Below, in pieces: positions 1 to 8,935 of a stretch of 64,000 bases of DNA; within the stretch, counting starts at the first letter, position 1; the number at the start of each line of letters is the position of its first letter. The notes under the pieces were generated by a model. That model did not search any database, had not been told where the DNA came from, and was given only the letters and a program-made list of their open reading frames with translations. The translations under genes were made by a program, and so were the position numbers. Source of the stretch: Streptomyces nojiriensis (GTDB taxonomy: Bacteria > Actinomycetota > Actinomycetes > Streptomycetales > Streptomycetaceae); assembly GCF_017639205.1 (NCBI RefSeq), contig NZ_CP071139.1:4527001-4591000 (forward strand), in the 5' to 3' direction.

Positions 1-487
<487 letters not shown>

Positions 488-491
<4 letters not shown>

Positions 492-1168
492 GCGCTGACC
501 AGCTTCTTCAGGACCGAGGTGAAGAACGGGAGGCCGTCGGTGCGGCCCGTCCCGATCAGCGGCTCGACCGCGTGCTCGGGGTGCGGCATGAGGCCGACGA
601 CGTTGCCCGCGGCGTTGGTGATGCCCGCGATGTCGCGCAGCGAACCGTTCGGGTTGCCGTCCAGGTAGCGGAAGGCCACTCGGCCTTCGGCCTCCAGTTC
701 GTCGAGCGTGCGCTCGTCGGCGGTGTAGCGGCCGTCCATGTTCTTGAGCGGTACGGAGATCTCCTGGCCGGCGGTGTAGTCGCCGGTCCACGCGGTCTCC
801 GCGTTCTCCACCCGCAGCTTCTGGTCACGGCAGATGAAGTGCAGGTGGTTGTTCCGGAGCATCGCCCCCGGCAGCAGGTGGGCCTCGGTGAGGACCTGGA
901 AGCCGTTGCAGATGCCCAGGACGGGCATGCCGCCCTTGGCCTGCTCGATGATGGTCTCCATCACCGGCGAGAAGCGGGAGATGGCTCCGGCGCGCAGGTA
1001 GTCCCCGTAGGAGAAGCCGCCCGCGAGGACGACCGCGTCGACCTGGTGCAGGTCCTTGTCGCGGTGCCACAGCGAGACCGGCTCGGCCCCCGCGAGGCGG
1101 ACGGCGCGCAGCGAGTCACGGTCGTCGAGCGTTCCGGGGAACGTGACGACTCCGATGCGAGTGGTCAC
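488..1168 (-). CDS. purQ: Phosphoribosylformylglycinamidine synthase subunit I, glutaminase (PurQ)
   Basis: Class I glutamine amidotransferase subunit that releases ammonia from glutamine for PurL. The 226-residue product has the nucleophile elbow GICNGF with Cys87, and the His/Glu partners in PHPEH (His196, Glu198), so the triad is intact. Start chosen at GTG 1168, two bases after the purS stop; this gives the usual PurQ length and the typical N-terminus MTTRIGVVTFPGT. The frame stays open further upstream, but that stretch overlaps purS and is not PurQ-like. The gene ends in a 4-base overlap with purL, so purS-purQ-purL form one tight operon. Confidence 0.96.
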
Positions 1169-1170
1169 CG

Positions 1171-1416
1171 TCAGGCCTCGACCTTCACGGTGAAGTCTTC
1201 GATGACGGTGTTGGCGAGGAACGTTTCGGCCATCTTGTGGATGCGGTCGAGGGCGGCCTGGTCGACCGGTCCCTCCACCTCGAGCTCGAAGCGCTTCCCC
1301 TGGCGGACGTCGGCGATCCCTTCGAAGCCCAGGCGCGGCAGTGCACGCTGCACCGCCTGGCCCTGGGGGTCGAGGATCTCCGGCTTGAGCATGACGTCGA
1401 CTACGACGCGTGCCAT
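1171..1416 (-). CDS. purS: Phosphoribosylformylglycinamidine synthase subunit PurS
   Basis: Small (81 aa) structural subunit that docks PurQ on PurL and helps channel ammonia. It begins MARVVVDVMLKPEILDPQG, the usual PurS start, and contains the conserved block GFEGIADVRQGKRFELEVEG. Length matches the family (about 80-85 aa). It is the first gene of the purS-purQ-purL run on the minus strand, with 2 bases between it and purQ. The promoter should lie in the 1417-1742 intergenic stretch. Confidence 0.95.
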   Translation of the reverse strand: MARVVVDVMLKPEILDPQGQAVQRALPRLGFEGIADVRQGKRFELEVEGPVDQAALDRIHKMAETFLANTVIEDFTVKVEA

Positions 1417-1742
1417 CGGGCACTCCCGTGTGTGGTTGGTGCGAAGGCGGTTCCATCAGCGTACCCGGCGGAAATTTCTACGCGGGTAGATATCCCGGGG
1501 GCGTGATCACCGGGCCGTTTCGGCTTCACCAACGCTTCGCAAAATCCGCCGGAAAACCACGCGCCCGGCATTGCGGCGGGACACGCGGAGAGAATTAACT
1601 GGGCTTCGCAATGCAATGAGAATCGCGGTACAAAGGAATCACTCCGGATTCCGGATGAAAGTTGCATTGCCCCGAAACATCCACACAGGCGACATCGCCC
1701 CACGTCAGCACGTGGCGACGTCGCACGAAGGGACCGATATCC
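1417..1742. promoter_or_regulatory. Intergenic region between divergent purS and lsr2, with a small dyad
   Basis: 326 bases without a gene. It must hold the promoters of purSQL (leftward) and lsr2 (rightward). The clearest element is a short perfect dyad, TCTAC-GCGG-GTAGA, at 1477-1490, about 60 bases upstream of purS, followed at once by CGGGTAGATATCCCG. The stretch 1590-1680 is visibly more A/T-rich than the surrounding genes. A regulatory role for the dyad is inference from position only; I recognise no known PurR site or riboswitch. Confidence 0.35.
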
Positions 1743-2060
1743 GTGGCGCAGCGCGTAGTAGTCACGTTCTCCGACGACATCGACGGCGGAGAAGCGGCGG
1801 AAACGGTCGTGTTCGCTCTGGACGGAAAGTCCTACGAGATCGACCTCAATGCGGCGAACGCAAAGAAACTGCGGAAGGGCCTCGCCCCCTTCGTGGCCGC
1901 CGGGCGTCGCCAGTCGCGCTCGGGCAAGGCCTTCAAGCACACCGCCGTCGCCCCGGACCCGGCGGTCGTCCGCGCCTGGGCCCGGTCGAACCAGTACGAC
2001 GTGCCGCCGCGCGGGCGCATCCCCAAGAAGATCTACGAGGCCTACAACGCGGCCCACTGA
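1743..2060 (+). CDS. lsr2: Lsr2-family nucleoid-associated protein
   Basis: H-NS-like DNA-bridging protein that silences AT-rich or foreign DNA in actinobacteria. 105 residues, the normal size. The N-terminal half (MAQRVVVTFSDDIDGGEAAE) is the dimerisation domain. The C-terminal half carries the Lsr2 DNA-binding fold ending in PPRGRIPKKIYEAY, whose RGR is the AT-hook-like minor-groove element. Start is GTG 1743, with GAAGGGA about 9 bases upstream; the open frame reaches back to 1662, but that extension has no family resemblance. Streptomyces usually carry two paralogues; which one this is cannot be told from this window. Confidence 0.9.
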   Translation: MAQRVVVTFSDDIDGGEAAETVVFALDGKSYEIDLNAANAKKLRKGLAPFVAAGRRQSRSGKAFKHTAVAPDPAVVRAWARSNQYDVPPRGRIPKKIYEAYNAAH

Positions 2061-2068
2061 GCGTCGAT

Positions 2069-2099
2069 TTGCCATGCACCCCCATCCATCGGCTAGTGT
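2069..2099 (+). promoter_or_regulatory. Putative promoter of the tRNA-Gly(TCC) gene
   Basis: TTGCCA (2069-2074) and TAGTGT (2094-2099) are separated by 19 bases, fitting an actinobacterial vegetative -35/-10 pair with a slightly long spacer. It sits about 50 bases upstream of the tRNA 5' end and just after the lsr2 stop. Inference from sequence only. Confidence 0.4.
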
Positions 2100-2148
2100 G
2101 TGGATCACGCCAAGGGGCCAGGCCGCAGGTCAAAGCCTCCGAGGTCGT

Positions 2149-2220
2149 GCGGGTGTAGTTCAGTAGCAGAACATCCCTCTTCCAGAGGGAAGGCGCAGTG
2201 TGCAATTCCTGTCACCCGCT
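2149..2220 (+). tRNA. tRNA-Gly(TCC)
   Basis: Folds as a 72-nt cloverleaf. The acceptor GCGGGTG pairs with CACCCGC, and the anticodon stem TCCCT/AGGGA encloses the loop CTTCCAG with anticodon TCC. It reads GGA and GGG codons, which are rarer in this GC-rich genome than GGC. CCA is not encoded. Confidence 0.93.
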
Positions 2221-2294
2221 CTGCATCACTTCCGGACCACTGCTGTGGATCGGGTAGAGTGATGCACGCATCGCCTCACGGCAATGCAGTGCAT

Positions 2295-2367
<73 letters not shown>

Positions 2368-2377
2368 CTGTATGCAG

Positions 2378-2408
2378 AAGGCCCCGATCATTGCGATCGG
2401 GGCCTTCT
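2378..2408 (+). terminator. Rho-independent terminator after tRNA-Gly
   Basis: Stem GAAGGCCCCGATC / GATCGGGGCCTTC with a short loop, directly after the tRNA 3' end and followed by a T/C-rich tail. Confidence 0.8.
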
Positions 2409-2516
2409 TCGTGTTCCCCGACCCGGCACCCGGGGCGCAGGCCCCCTGACAAATGTCATCGGCGGCGGTGACAGCGCGCACTGCCGGCCCGGCCCCGGCG
2501 CCGCGAGCCTTGGATC

Positions 2517-3464
2517 ATGACTGACACCGTGATCGAAGCCGAGGGCCTGCGCCGCGGCTACACCGGAGGGTTCGAGGCCGTACGGGGCGTCTCCTTCTCC
2601 GTGGCCCGGGGGGAGATCTTCGCCCTGCTCGGCACGAACGGCGCGGGCAAGACCTCCACCGTCGAACTGCTGGAGGGGCTGGCCGCGCCGAGCGAGGGCC
2701 AGGTGCGCGTCTTCGGGCTCGATCCGTACACGCGGCGGGCCGAGGTCCGCCCGCGCACCGGGGTCATGCTCCAGGAGGGCGGCTTCCCCTCCGACCTGAC
2801 GGTGACCGAGACCGTCCGGATGTGGAGCGGGGTCACCACGGGCGCCCGCCCGGCGGCGGAGGTGCTGGAGCTGGTCGGCCTGGCCGCACGGTCCTCCGTA
2901 CGCGTCAAACAGCTGTCCGGCGGTGAACGGCGGCGCCTGGACCTGGCGCTGGCCCTGCTCGGCCGGCCCGAGGTGCTCTTCCTGGACGAACCGACCACCG
3001 GAATGGACCCGGAGGGGCGCCGGGACACCTGGGCGCTGGTCCGGGAGCTGCGCGAGCAGGGCACCACGGTGCTGCTGACCACGCACTACCTGGAGGAGGC
3101 CGAGGAGCTCGCGGACCGCCTCGCCATCCTCCACGAGGGGGAACTCGTCCTCTCCGGCACCCCGGCCGAGGTGACCGCCACCCGGCCGGCCCGGATCCGC
3201 TTCACCCTGCCGGCCGGGGTGCCAGCGGCCCGGCTCCCGCTGGGGCTGCGCGCAGCGGCCTACGGGCAGCGCGTGGAGATCCGTACCGAGCACCTCCAGG
3301 CCGACCTGGCCGAACTGCTGGGCTGGGCCCGGGAGGACGGCGTGGAACTGGCCGGACTCGACGCCCGGTCCGCCTCCCTGGAGGAGGCGTTCCTGGAGAT
3401 CGCGGAGAACCGCCGCACCGCCGGCGGCCGCACCGAGGACGACGCGAAGGCGGGGACCCGATGA
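2517..3464 (+). CDS. ABC transporter ATP-binding protein (DrrA/CcmA type)
   Basis: ATPase subunit of an ABC-2 type exporter. 315 residues: Walker A GTNGAGKT near 39-46, signature LSGGE at 133-137, Walker B VLFLDEP near 153-159, switch His190, then a C-terminal extension of about 100 residues typical of drug/antibiotic exporter ATPases. ATG at 2517. The 3' end overlaps the permease start by 4 bases (ATGA). With the permease, sensor kinase and response regulator it forms a four-gene rightward operon, the usual layout of a cell-envelope or antibiotic-responsive export module. The substrate cannot be inferred. Confidence 0.9.
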   Translation: MTDTVIEAEGLRRGYTGGFEAVRGVSFSVARGEIFALLGTNGAGKTSTVELLEGLAAPSEGQVRVFGLDPYTRRAEVRPRTGVMLQEGGFPSDLTVTETVRMWSGVTTGARPAAEVLELVGLAARSSVRVKQLSGGERRRLDLALALLGRPEVLFLDEPTTGMDPEGRRDTWALVRELREQGTTVLLTTHYLEEAEELADRLAILHEGELVLSGTPAEVTATRPARIRFTLPAGVPAARLPLGLRAAAYGQRVEIRTEHLQADLAELLGWAREDGVELAGLDARSASLEEAFLEIAENRRTAGGRTEDDAKAGTR

Positions 3465-4222
3465 CCATGCTCACCCTGAACCCCGGCCGGCTCACCGCGC
3501 TCGGCCGCTCGGAGCTCACCCTGCTGGTGCGCAACCGGGCGGCGCTCAGCCTGGCCGTCCTGATGCCCCTGCTGATGGTGTTCATCCTGCGCTCCTCGCT
3601 GAGCGGGGCCGAGGGCGCCGAGGCGGTCGGCGTGGCGACCCTGACGGGCGGGATCGGCATGGTGCTGATCCTCGTCGTCCACATGAACCTGGTGTCCGCC
3701 TACGTCGCCCGGCGCGAGGAGCTCGTCCTCAAGCGGCTCCGGACGGGCGAGGCGACCGACCTGGAGATCATCGCCGGGACCGCCCTGCCCGCCGCCGTCC
3801 TGGCGCTCGGGCAGATCATCGTCCTCGCCGTGGCCGGAGCGGCCGTCCTCGACGTGCCCATGCCGCGGAACCCCTTGCTGCTCGCCGTGGCCGTCCTCGC
3901 CGGCATCGTGGTGCTCGCCGGGCTGTCCGCGCTGGTCAGTTCCGTCACCCGCACCGTGGAGACGGCGGGCCTCACCACGCTGCCGCTGTTCCTGGCGACC
4001 GCGCTCGGCTCGGGGCTGTTCCTCCCGGCGGACGCGCTGCCGGACGTGGTGGCCTCGCTGTGCGAACTGCTGCCGCTGAGCGGCGTGATGACCCTCGTAC
4101 GGGCCGGGTGGAGCGGTGCGGGGGACGCGGACCTGGTGGGGGCCTCCCTGGTCACGCTGGCCTGGACGGTCAACTCCGTGTTTGCTGTTCCGCGGTGGTT
4201 CCGCTGGGAACCGCGCCGGTAG
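3461..4222 (+). CDS. ABC-2 type transporter permease
   Basis: 253-residue integral membrane partner of the preceding ATPase. Hydrophobic segments, including AALSLAVLMPLLMVFIL, LILVVHMNLVSAYV and LLAVAVLAGIVVLAGLSAL, give about six predicted membrane helices, as in the ABC2_membrane family. The start overlaps the ATPase gene by 4 bases, implying coupled synthesis. It ends 21 bases before the sensor kinase gene. The cargo (drug, lipid or peptide) is unknown. Confidence 0.88.
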   Translation: MTMLTLNPGRLTALGRSELTLLVRNRAALSLAVLMPLLMVFILRSSLSGAEGAEAVGVATLTGGIGMVLILVVHMNLVSAYVARREELVLKRLRTGEATDLEIIAGTALPAAVLALGQIIVLAVAGAAVLDVPMPRNPLLLAVAVLAGIVVLAGLSALVSSVTRTVETAGLTTLPLFLATALGSGLFLPADALPDVVASLCELLPLSGVMTLVRAGWSGAGDADLVGASLVTLAWTVNSVFAVPRWFRWEPRR

Positions 4223-4243
4223 GCGAGTCGGGGGACGGGAACC

Positions 4244-5491
4244 GTGTCGAAGATGACGGGGTGGTGGAAGAACCGCAGCAGTGCGGGGAAGGTCGAGCTG
4301 TACACGCGGTGGTCGTTCCACCTGTTCGTGCTCATCGAGATCACGTCGTTCGGACTGCCGGCGTTGGGCGCCGCCGCCGAGGACCCCTCCGACCTGGCGC
4401 TGCCCCTCTCGCTCTTCCTGCTGCTGTGCGCCCATGCGGTGCTGTGCGGGGTGCTCGCCTCCCAGGCGCTCACCTGGGTGGTGGGGCGGCGCGAACGCCC
4501 CACCCGGTCGGCGGTGACCACCGCCTCCCTGACGGCCGCGGCCGTCCTGGGAATCCTCGCCCTGAAGGCGGCCGGGAAGATCGACGAGCCGGCGCTGGCT
4601 CCGATGCTGGTGCTGGGGCTCACCTGTTTCACGACCGGATCGCTGGTGCTCTGCATGCAATCGGTGCGGAGCATGCGGTACGTCGCCCCGGTCGCGGCGA
4701 CCGGGACGGGGGTGACGGTGCTCGCCCTGGGCCTCCCGGCCGCACATGCTCTGGGGTACTTCCTCGGGGTGCTGCTGTGCTGCCTGTTCTTCACCGCCAC
4801 CAGCGGGTTCTCGGCCTGGCTGCTGAGGACCGTCCACGAGCTCGACCGGGCCCGCGAGGTGCAGTCACGCCTCGCGGTGGCGGAGGAGCGCCTGCGGTTC
4901 GGCCGCGACCTGCACGACGTGATGGGCCGCAACCTGGCGGTGATCGCGCTCAAGAGCGAGCTGGCGATACAGCTGGCCCGGCGCGAACGGCCGGAAGCGG
5001 TGGAGCAGATGATCGAGGTGCAGCGGATCGCCCAGGAGTCCCAGCGTGAGGTACGGGACGTGGTGCGGGGCTACCGGGAGGCGGACCTCGCGGTGGAACT
5101 GGAAGGCGCGCGCGGCGTGCTCGGCGCGGCCGGGATGGACTGCCGCGTGGACTTCCTGGCGGCGCCGGGCAGGCAGCTGCCGTCCGAGGTCCAGTCGGCC
5201 CTCGGCTGGGTGGTGCGGGAGGCGACGACGAACATCCTGCGGCACGGGGACGCGCACCACTGCCTGATCCGGCTGACCGCCGCGGAGACGGGCTCCGTCA
5301 CGCTGGTGGTGGAGAACGACGGGGCGCCCGAGGCCCCGGCCGGGCCGCCGGGCTCGGGGCTGGCCGGGCTGCGGGAGCGACTCGCGGCCTTGGACGGGAC
5401 GTTGCAGGCGGGGCCGGTCGGCGACGGCCGCTTCCGGCTGCTGGCACAGATACCGGACCGACGACTGCAAGAACTGGAGGTGCGGGCGTGA
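4244..5491 (+). CDS. Sensor histidine kinase, HisKA_3/NarL-DesK type
   Basis: 415-residue membrane sensor kinase. About five or six hydrophobic helices occupy residues 20-190, followed by a dimerisation helix with the phospho-accepting His224 in RDLHDVMGR and a HATPase domain whose N-box reads VVREATTNILRHG. There is no obvious extracellular domain, so it probably senses within the membrane, as DesK does. GTG start at 4244. The stop overlaps the response regulator start by 4 bases. The pair most plausibly regulates the adjacent ABC exporter (inference from operon structure). Confidence 0.9.
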   Translation: MSKMTGWWKNRSSAGKVELYTRWSFHLFVLIEITSFGLPALGAAAEDPSDLALPLSLFLLLCAHAVLCGVLASQALTWVVGRRERPTRSAVTTASLTAAAVLGILALKAAGKIDEPALAPMLVLGLTCFTTGSLVLCMQSVRSMRYVAPVAATGTGVTVLALGLPAAHALGYFLGVLLCCLFFTATSGFSAWLLRTVHELDRAREVQSRLAVAEERLRFGRDLHDVMGRNLAVIALKSELAIQLARRERPEAVEQMIEVQRIAQESQREVRDVVRGYREADLAVELEGARGVLGAAGMDCRVDFLAAPGRQLPSEVQSALGWVVREATTNILRHGDAHHCLIRLTAAETGSVTLVVENDGAPEAPAGPPGSGLAGLRERLAALDGTLQAGPVGDGRFRLLAQIPDRRLQELEVRA

Positions 5492-6099
5492 GCCCCGTAC
5501 GCGTACTGCTCGCCGACGACGAGCATCTGATCCGGGGCGCGTTGGCGGCGCTGCTCGCGCTGGAGGACGACCTGCTCGTCGTCGCGGAGGCGGCCTCGGG
5601 CCCCGAGGCGCTGGCGATGGCGCGGGCCCACCGGCCGGACGTGGCGGTGCTGGACCTGCAGATGCCGGGGGCGGACGGTGTGAGTGTCGCCACATCCCTG
5701 CGGGCCGAACTGCCCGGCTGCAAGACCATGATCGTGACCAGCCATGGCCGTCCCGGGCACCTGAAGAGGGCACTGGCGGCGGGGGTGCGGGCCTTCGCCC
5801 CGAAGACCGTTTCGGCGCAGCGGCTGGCCGAACTGATCCGGACCGTGCACGCCGGAGGCCGTTATGTGGACCCGGAGTTGGCGGCCGACGCGATCAGCGC
5901 GGGGGACTCGCCGCTGACCGCCCGGGAGGCGGAGGTGCTCGAACTCGCGGCGGACGGGGCACCGATCGCGGAGATCGCGGAGCGCGCCTCGCTGTCGCAG
6001 GGGACGGTACGGAACTACCTGTCCTCGGCGGCGACGAAGCTGGGCGCCGAGAACCGGCACACGGCAGTGCGTCTCGCCCGCGAGCGAGGTTGGGTATAG
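5488..6099 (+). CDS. LuxR/NarL-family response regulator
   Basis: 203 residues. The receiver has the acidic pair Asp10-Asp11, phospho-acceptor Asp56 in VLDLQMPG and Lys106; an HTH_LuxR domain fills about 136-200 (SPLTAREAEVLELAA and SQGTVRNYLSSAATKLG). GTG start overlapping the kinase stop. It is the partner of the kinase upstream and last gene of the cassette. Its stop codon is embedded in a TATAGT sequence that could serve as the -10 of the following tRNA gene. Confidence 0.92.
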   Translation: MSPVRVLLADDEHLIRGALAALLALEDDLLVVAEAASGPEALAMARAHRPDVAVLDLQMPGADGVSVATSLRAELPGCKTMIVTSHGRPGHLKRALAAGVRAFAPKTVSAQRLAELIRTVHAGGRYVDPELAADAISAGDSPLTAREAEVLELAADGAPIAEIAERASLSQGTVRNYLSSAATKLGAENRHTAVRLARERGWV

Positions 6100-6123
6100 T
6101 AGTTCTCGCGTTACGGCGCACCT

Positions 6124-6196
<73 letters not shown>

Positions 6197-6206
6197 CTGT
6201 AACGAA

Positions 6207-6238
6207 GAAGCCCCCCGGTCCTCGGACCGGGGGGCTTC
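6207..6238. terminator. Strong hairpin between tRNA-Gly and convergent purC
   Basis: Perfect inverted repeat GAAGCCCCCCGGTC / GACCGGGGGGCTTC with a tiny loop. It lies between the rightward tRNA and the leftward purC stop (6247), so it can terminate both. Confidence 0.8.
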
Positions 6239-6246
6239 TCTCGTCC

Positions 6247-7152
6247 CTACGACCAGGACTGGCCGGTGAGGCGCTCGAAGGCCTCGATGTACTTGGCGCG
6301 GGTCCGCTCCACGACCTCCGCGGGCAGGGCCGGCGGCGGGAGCTCGCCCTTGCGGTCCCAGCCGGAGGCCGGGGAGGCCAGCCAGTCGCGGACGTACTGC
6401 TTGTCGAAGGAGGGCTGCGAGCGGCCCGGCTCCCACGCGTCGGCCGGCCAGAAGCGGGAGGAGTCCGGGGTCAGCACCTCGTCCGCGGCGACCAGGGTGC
6501 CGTCCTTCGGGTCGAAACCGAACTCGAACTTGGTGTCCGCCAGGATGATCCCGCGCTCGCGCGCGATCTCCCGGGCGCGGCTGTACACGGCGAGCGTGGT
6601 CTGGCGCAGCAGCGCCGCCGTCTCGGGGCCGGCGGTGCGCGCGACCTCCTCGTAGGAGACGTTCTCGTCGTGCTCGCCGACGGCGGCCTTGGCGGCCGGG
6701 GTGAAGATCGGGGCGGGCAGCTCGGAGCCGTCCACGAGCCCCTCGGGGAGGGCCAGCCCGCAGACCGTGCGGGTCTGGTCGTACTCGACGAGGCCGGAGC
6801 CGGTGAGGTAGCCGCGGGCCACGCACTCGACCGGGACCATGTCGAGGTTCTTGCAGATCAGGGTGCGGCCGGCCCAGTCGGCGGGGGCGCCGGCGGGCAG
6901 GTCGGTGGAGATGACGTGGTTGGGGACGAGGTCCGCGAGCTGGTCGAACCACCACAGGGAGAGCTGCGTCAGGACGCGGCCCTTGTCCGGGATCTCGGTG
7001 GGCAGCACCCAGTCGAAGGCGGACATGCGGTCGCTGGCGACCATGACGAGGCGGCCGTCCTCGTCACGGTAGAGGTCGCGCACCTTGCCGGTGTGGAGGT
7101 GGACGAGGCCCGGAACCTGAACCGGCTCGGGCTTTTCGACGAATCCGGACAC
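6247..7152 (-). CDS. purC: Phosphoribosylaminoimidazole-succinocarboxamide synthase (SAICAR synthetase)
   Basis: Joins aspartate to CAIR with ATP in purine biosynthesis. 301 residues, the long bacterial/yeast-like form. Conserved stretches include VHLHTGKVRDLY (start of the ATP-binding lobe), MSAFDWVLPTEIPDKG, VPVECVARGYLTGSG, the DTKFEFG metal/substrate loop, and DSSRFWPAD near the C-terminus. ATG at 7152. It stands alone, detached from purSQL and purD, although all run on the same strand. Confidence 0.95.
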   Translation of the reverse strand: MSGFVEKPEPVQVPGLVHLHTGKVRDLYRDEDGRLVMVASDRMSAFDWVLPTEIPDKGRVLTQLSLWWFDQLADLVPNHVISTDLPAGAPADWAGRTLICKNLDMVPVECVARGYLTGSGLVEYDQTRTVCGLALPEGLVDGSELPAPIFTPAAKAAVGEHDENVSYEEVARTAGPETAALLRQTTLAVYSRAREIARERGIILADTKFEFGFDPKDGTLVAADEVLTPDSSRFWPADAWEPGRSQPSFDKQYVRDWLASPASGWDRKGELPPPALPAEVVERTRAKYIEAFERLTGQSWS

Positions 7153-7260
7153 GGGGTCTCCCTGTAGATCTGTATGAGCGCACCCCGATTCTCGCGCACC
7201 GGGCCCGCTCAGGCGGACCGGGGTGGTCCGGCCCCGGGTCCGCGGCGGGTCCGCTGCGGG

Positions 7261-8748
7261 TCAGTCGTGCTTGCAGATCCGGTCGAGGAGATTGGCCGTG
7301 GCGCGCTGCACGCGCTCGTCGACGTGGCCGGGGCGGTCGAGCGCCGGGGACCAGGCGAAGGTGCCGGAGGCGAAGACCAGCGCCCCGCTGGGCGCCCGGT
7401 AGAGGGAGGTCTCCTGGTGGCGGCGGTGGCCCTCGCTGTCGAGGTACGGGGAGTGCGCCAGCAGGATCCGGTCCTGGTGCTCGGGGAGCTGGGTGCGCGG
7501 GAAGTAGCGGTCTGCCTCACCCGCGACCAGGCCGGGCAGCTCGTCGTTCTCGCCCGCGCCGGTGGAGTCCCAGAGCCAGTGGGTGGCGTTGCGCACGATC
7601 ATGGGGGCCGGTTCGGGGACCCGGCCCGCGTACTGGATGCCGAGCAGCTGCTGCTCCGGGCGGTCGACCTCGCGCCACAGGCTGGGGCGGCCCGGGCCGC
7701 GTCGTTTTCGGCAGGTGAGGAGCCGGTCGTCGACCCCGGAGGGCGACGGGCCGAGCTCGACCTGCCAGTACATGGTGTTGGCCGAGAGGAAGACGAGCGA
7801 GGTGCCGTGCCGACGGGCGCGCTCGACGGTGCGGCGCATGGGGGCCGACCAGTACTCGTCGTGGCCGGGGAAGACCAGGCCGCGGTAGCGGGTCGGGTCG
7901 ACGCGGCCGGCGTGCAGGTCGCGGGTGTCGGCGTAGGCGATGTCGTAGCCGTAGCGCTCGGCCCAGCGGATGAAGTCGTAGGCGTGGCCGACGTGCAGGG
8001 GCAGGCCCGCGCCCGCGTAGGGGCGGTCGAAGGAGACGGTGACGGCGGCGTCCTGCTCGCCGAGCAGCCGGCCCTCCTCGTCCCAGGCGTGGTAGAGGCT
8101 GGCGCCGCTGCGGCCGTCCTCCGGATAGAGGTTGTAGGCCTGCCAGGTGATGTCGGGGAGCAGGAGGAGGAGGTCGGCGGGGTGGTCGTCGCGGACCGTG
8201 AAGGGGATGTGGGAGCGGTAGCCGTCGGCGGTGGTGAGAACGGCGACGTACGCGCCGACGCTCCAGTACGAAGGGACCTGCAGGCGCCAGGACAGCCACC
8301 AGTGGTGGCAGGAGACGGTGCGGTCGGCGGCGAGCGGGGCCGGCTGGACGATGCCGGAGAGCCGCGGGCTGGTGGTGATCTTGGAGGCTCCGTCGCCGCC
8401 GTAGTGGCCGATCCGGTAGACGTCGACGGAGAACTGCTGGGGCGGGTCGACGGTGATGTGGAAGTCGATGGCCTCACCGGGGGCCACGCCGCCGGTGGAG
8501 GCGAAACCCTTGATCTGGCGGTGCACGTCGTCGGCGGTGCGGGGACCGCCGTTGCCGCGGGCGCGGGGGATCTGGCCGGTGCCGGCGGCCGCGGCGGCCG
8601 GGTCCACGTACCAGGGGACGACGTGGCCGGTGTCGTCGAAGTAGAGCTCACTGCCCCGGAACCAGGGCAGGGGGCCCTGTCCGAAGGGGTCGGACACCGC
8701 GTGCGCGAGCGCACCTGACTCCCAACGCCGGATCTGGTCGGCACCCAT
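7261..8748 (-). CDS. N,N-dimethylformamidase large-subunit-like protein
   Basis: 495 residues resembling the C-terminal domain of the N,N-dimethylformamidase beta subunit (DMFA2-like family). Recognisable family blocks are DVYRIGHYGGDGA, the DITWQAYNLYPEDG stretch, GLVFPGHDEYWS and FLSANTMYWQVEL. Start is ATG 8748 (MGADQIRRWESGALA); the frame is open far upstream but loses resemblance there. No small subunit is adjacent, so true formamidase activity is doubtful; in actinomycetes such stand-alone proteins are usually annotated by domain only. No signal peptide is seen. Flanked by purC and a membrane protein, with no obvious operon. Confidence 0.72.
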   Translation of the reverse strand: MGADQIRRWESGALAHAVSDPFGQGPLPWFRGSELYFDDTGHVVPWYVDPAAAAAGTGQIPRARGNGGPRTADDVHRQIKGFASTGGVAPGEAIDFHITVDPPQQFSVDVYRIGHYGGDGASKITTSPRLSGIVQPAPLAADRTVSCHHWWLSWRLQVPSYWSVGAYVAVLTTADGYRSHIPFTVRDDHPADLLLLLPDITWQAYNLYPEDGRSGASLYHAWDEEGRLLGEQDAAVTVSFDRPYAGAGLPLHVGHAYDFIRWAERYGYDIAYADTRDLHAGRVDPTRYRGLVFPGHDEYWSAPMRRTVERARRHGTSLVFLSANTMYWQVELGPSPSGVDDRLLTCRKRRGPGRPSLWREVDRPEQQLLGIQYAGRVPEPAPMIVRNATHWLWDSTGAGENDELPGLVAGEADRYFPRTQLPEHQDRILLAHSPYLDSEGHRRHQETSLYRAPSGALVFASGTFAWSPALDRPGHVDERVQRATANLLDRICKHD

Positions 8749-8935
8749 GACCGCTCCCCTCCCTCGATCCCCCCGAACGGGCGTGCATCGCCTCGGTACG
8801 CGGCTCCTGGCCGAGCTGAAACGGTGTTTCCCGGCATCCGATTCGGGACCGCCGGCCGCGACCGGTCCCAGCACATCACATAACGCACGCAGTCCGTCAC
8901 TGTTCGTCGCGAATTGACGTGATCGGAACACCGCC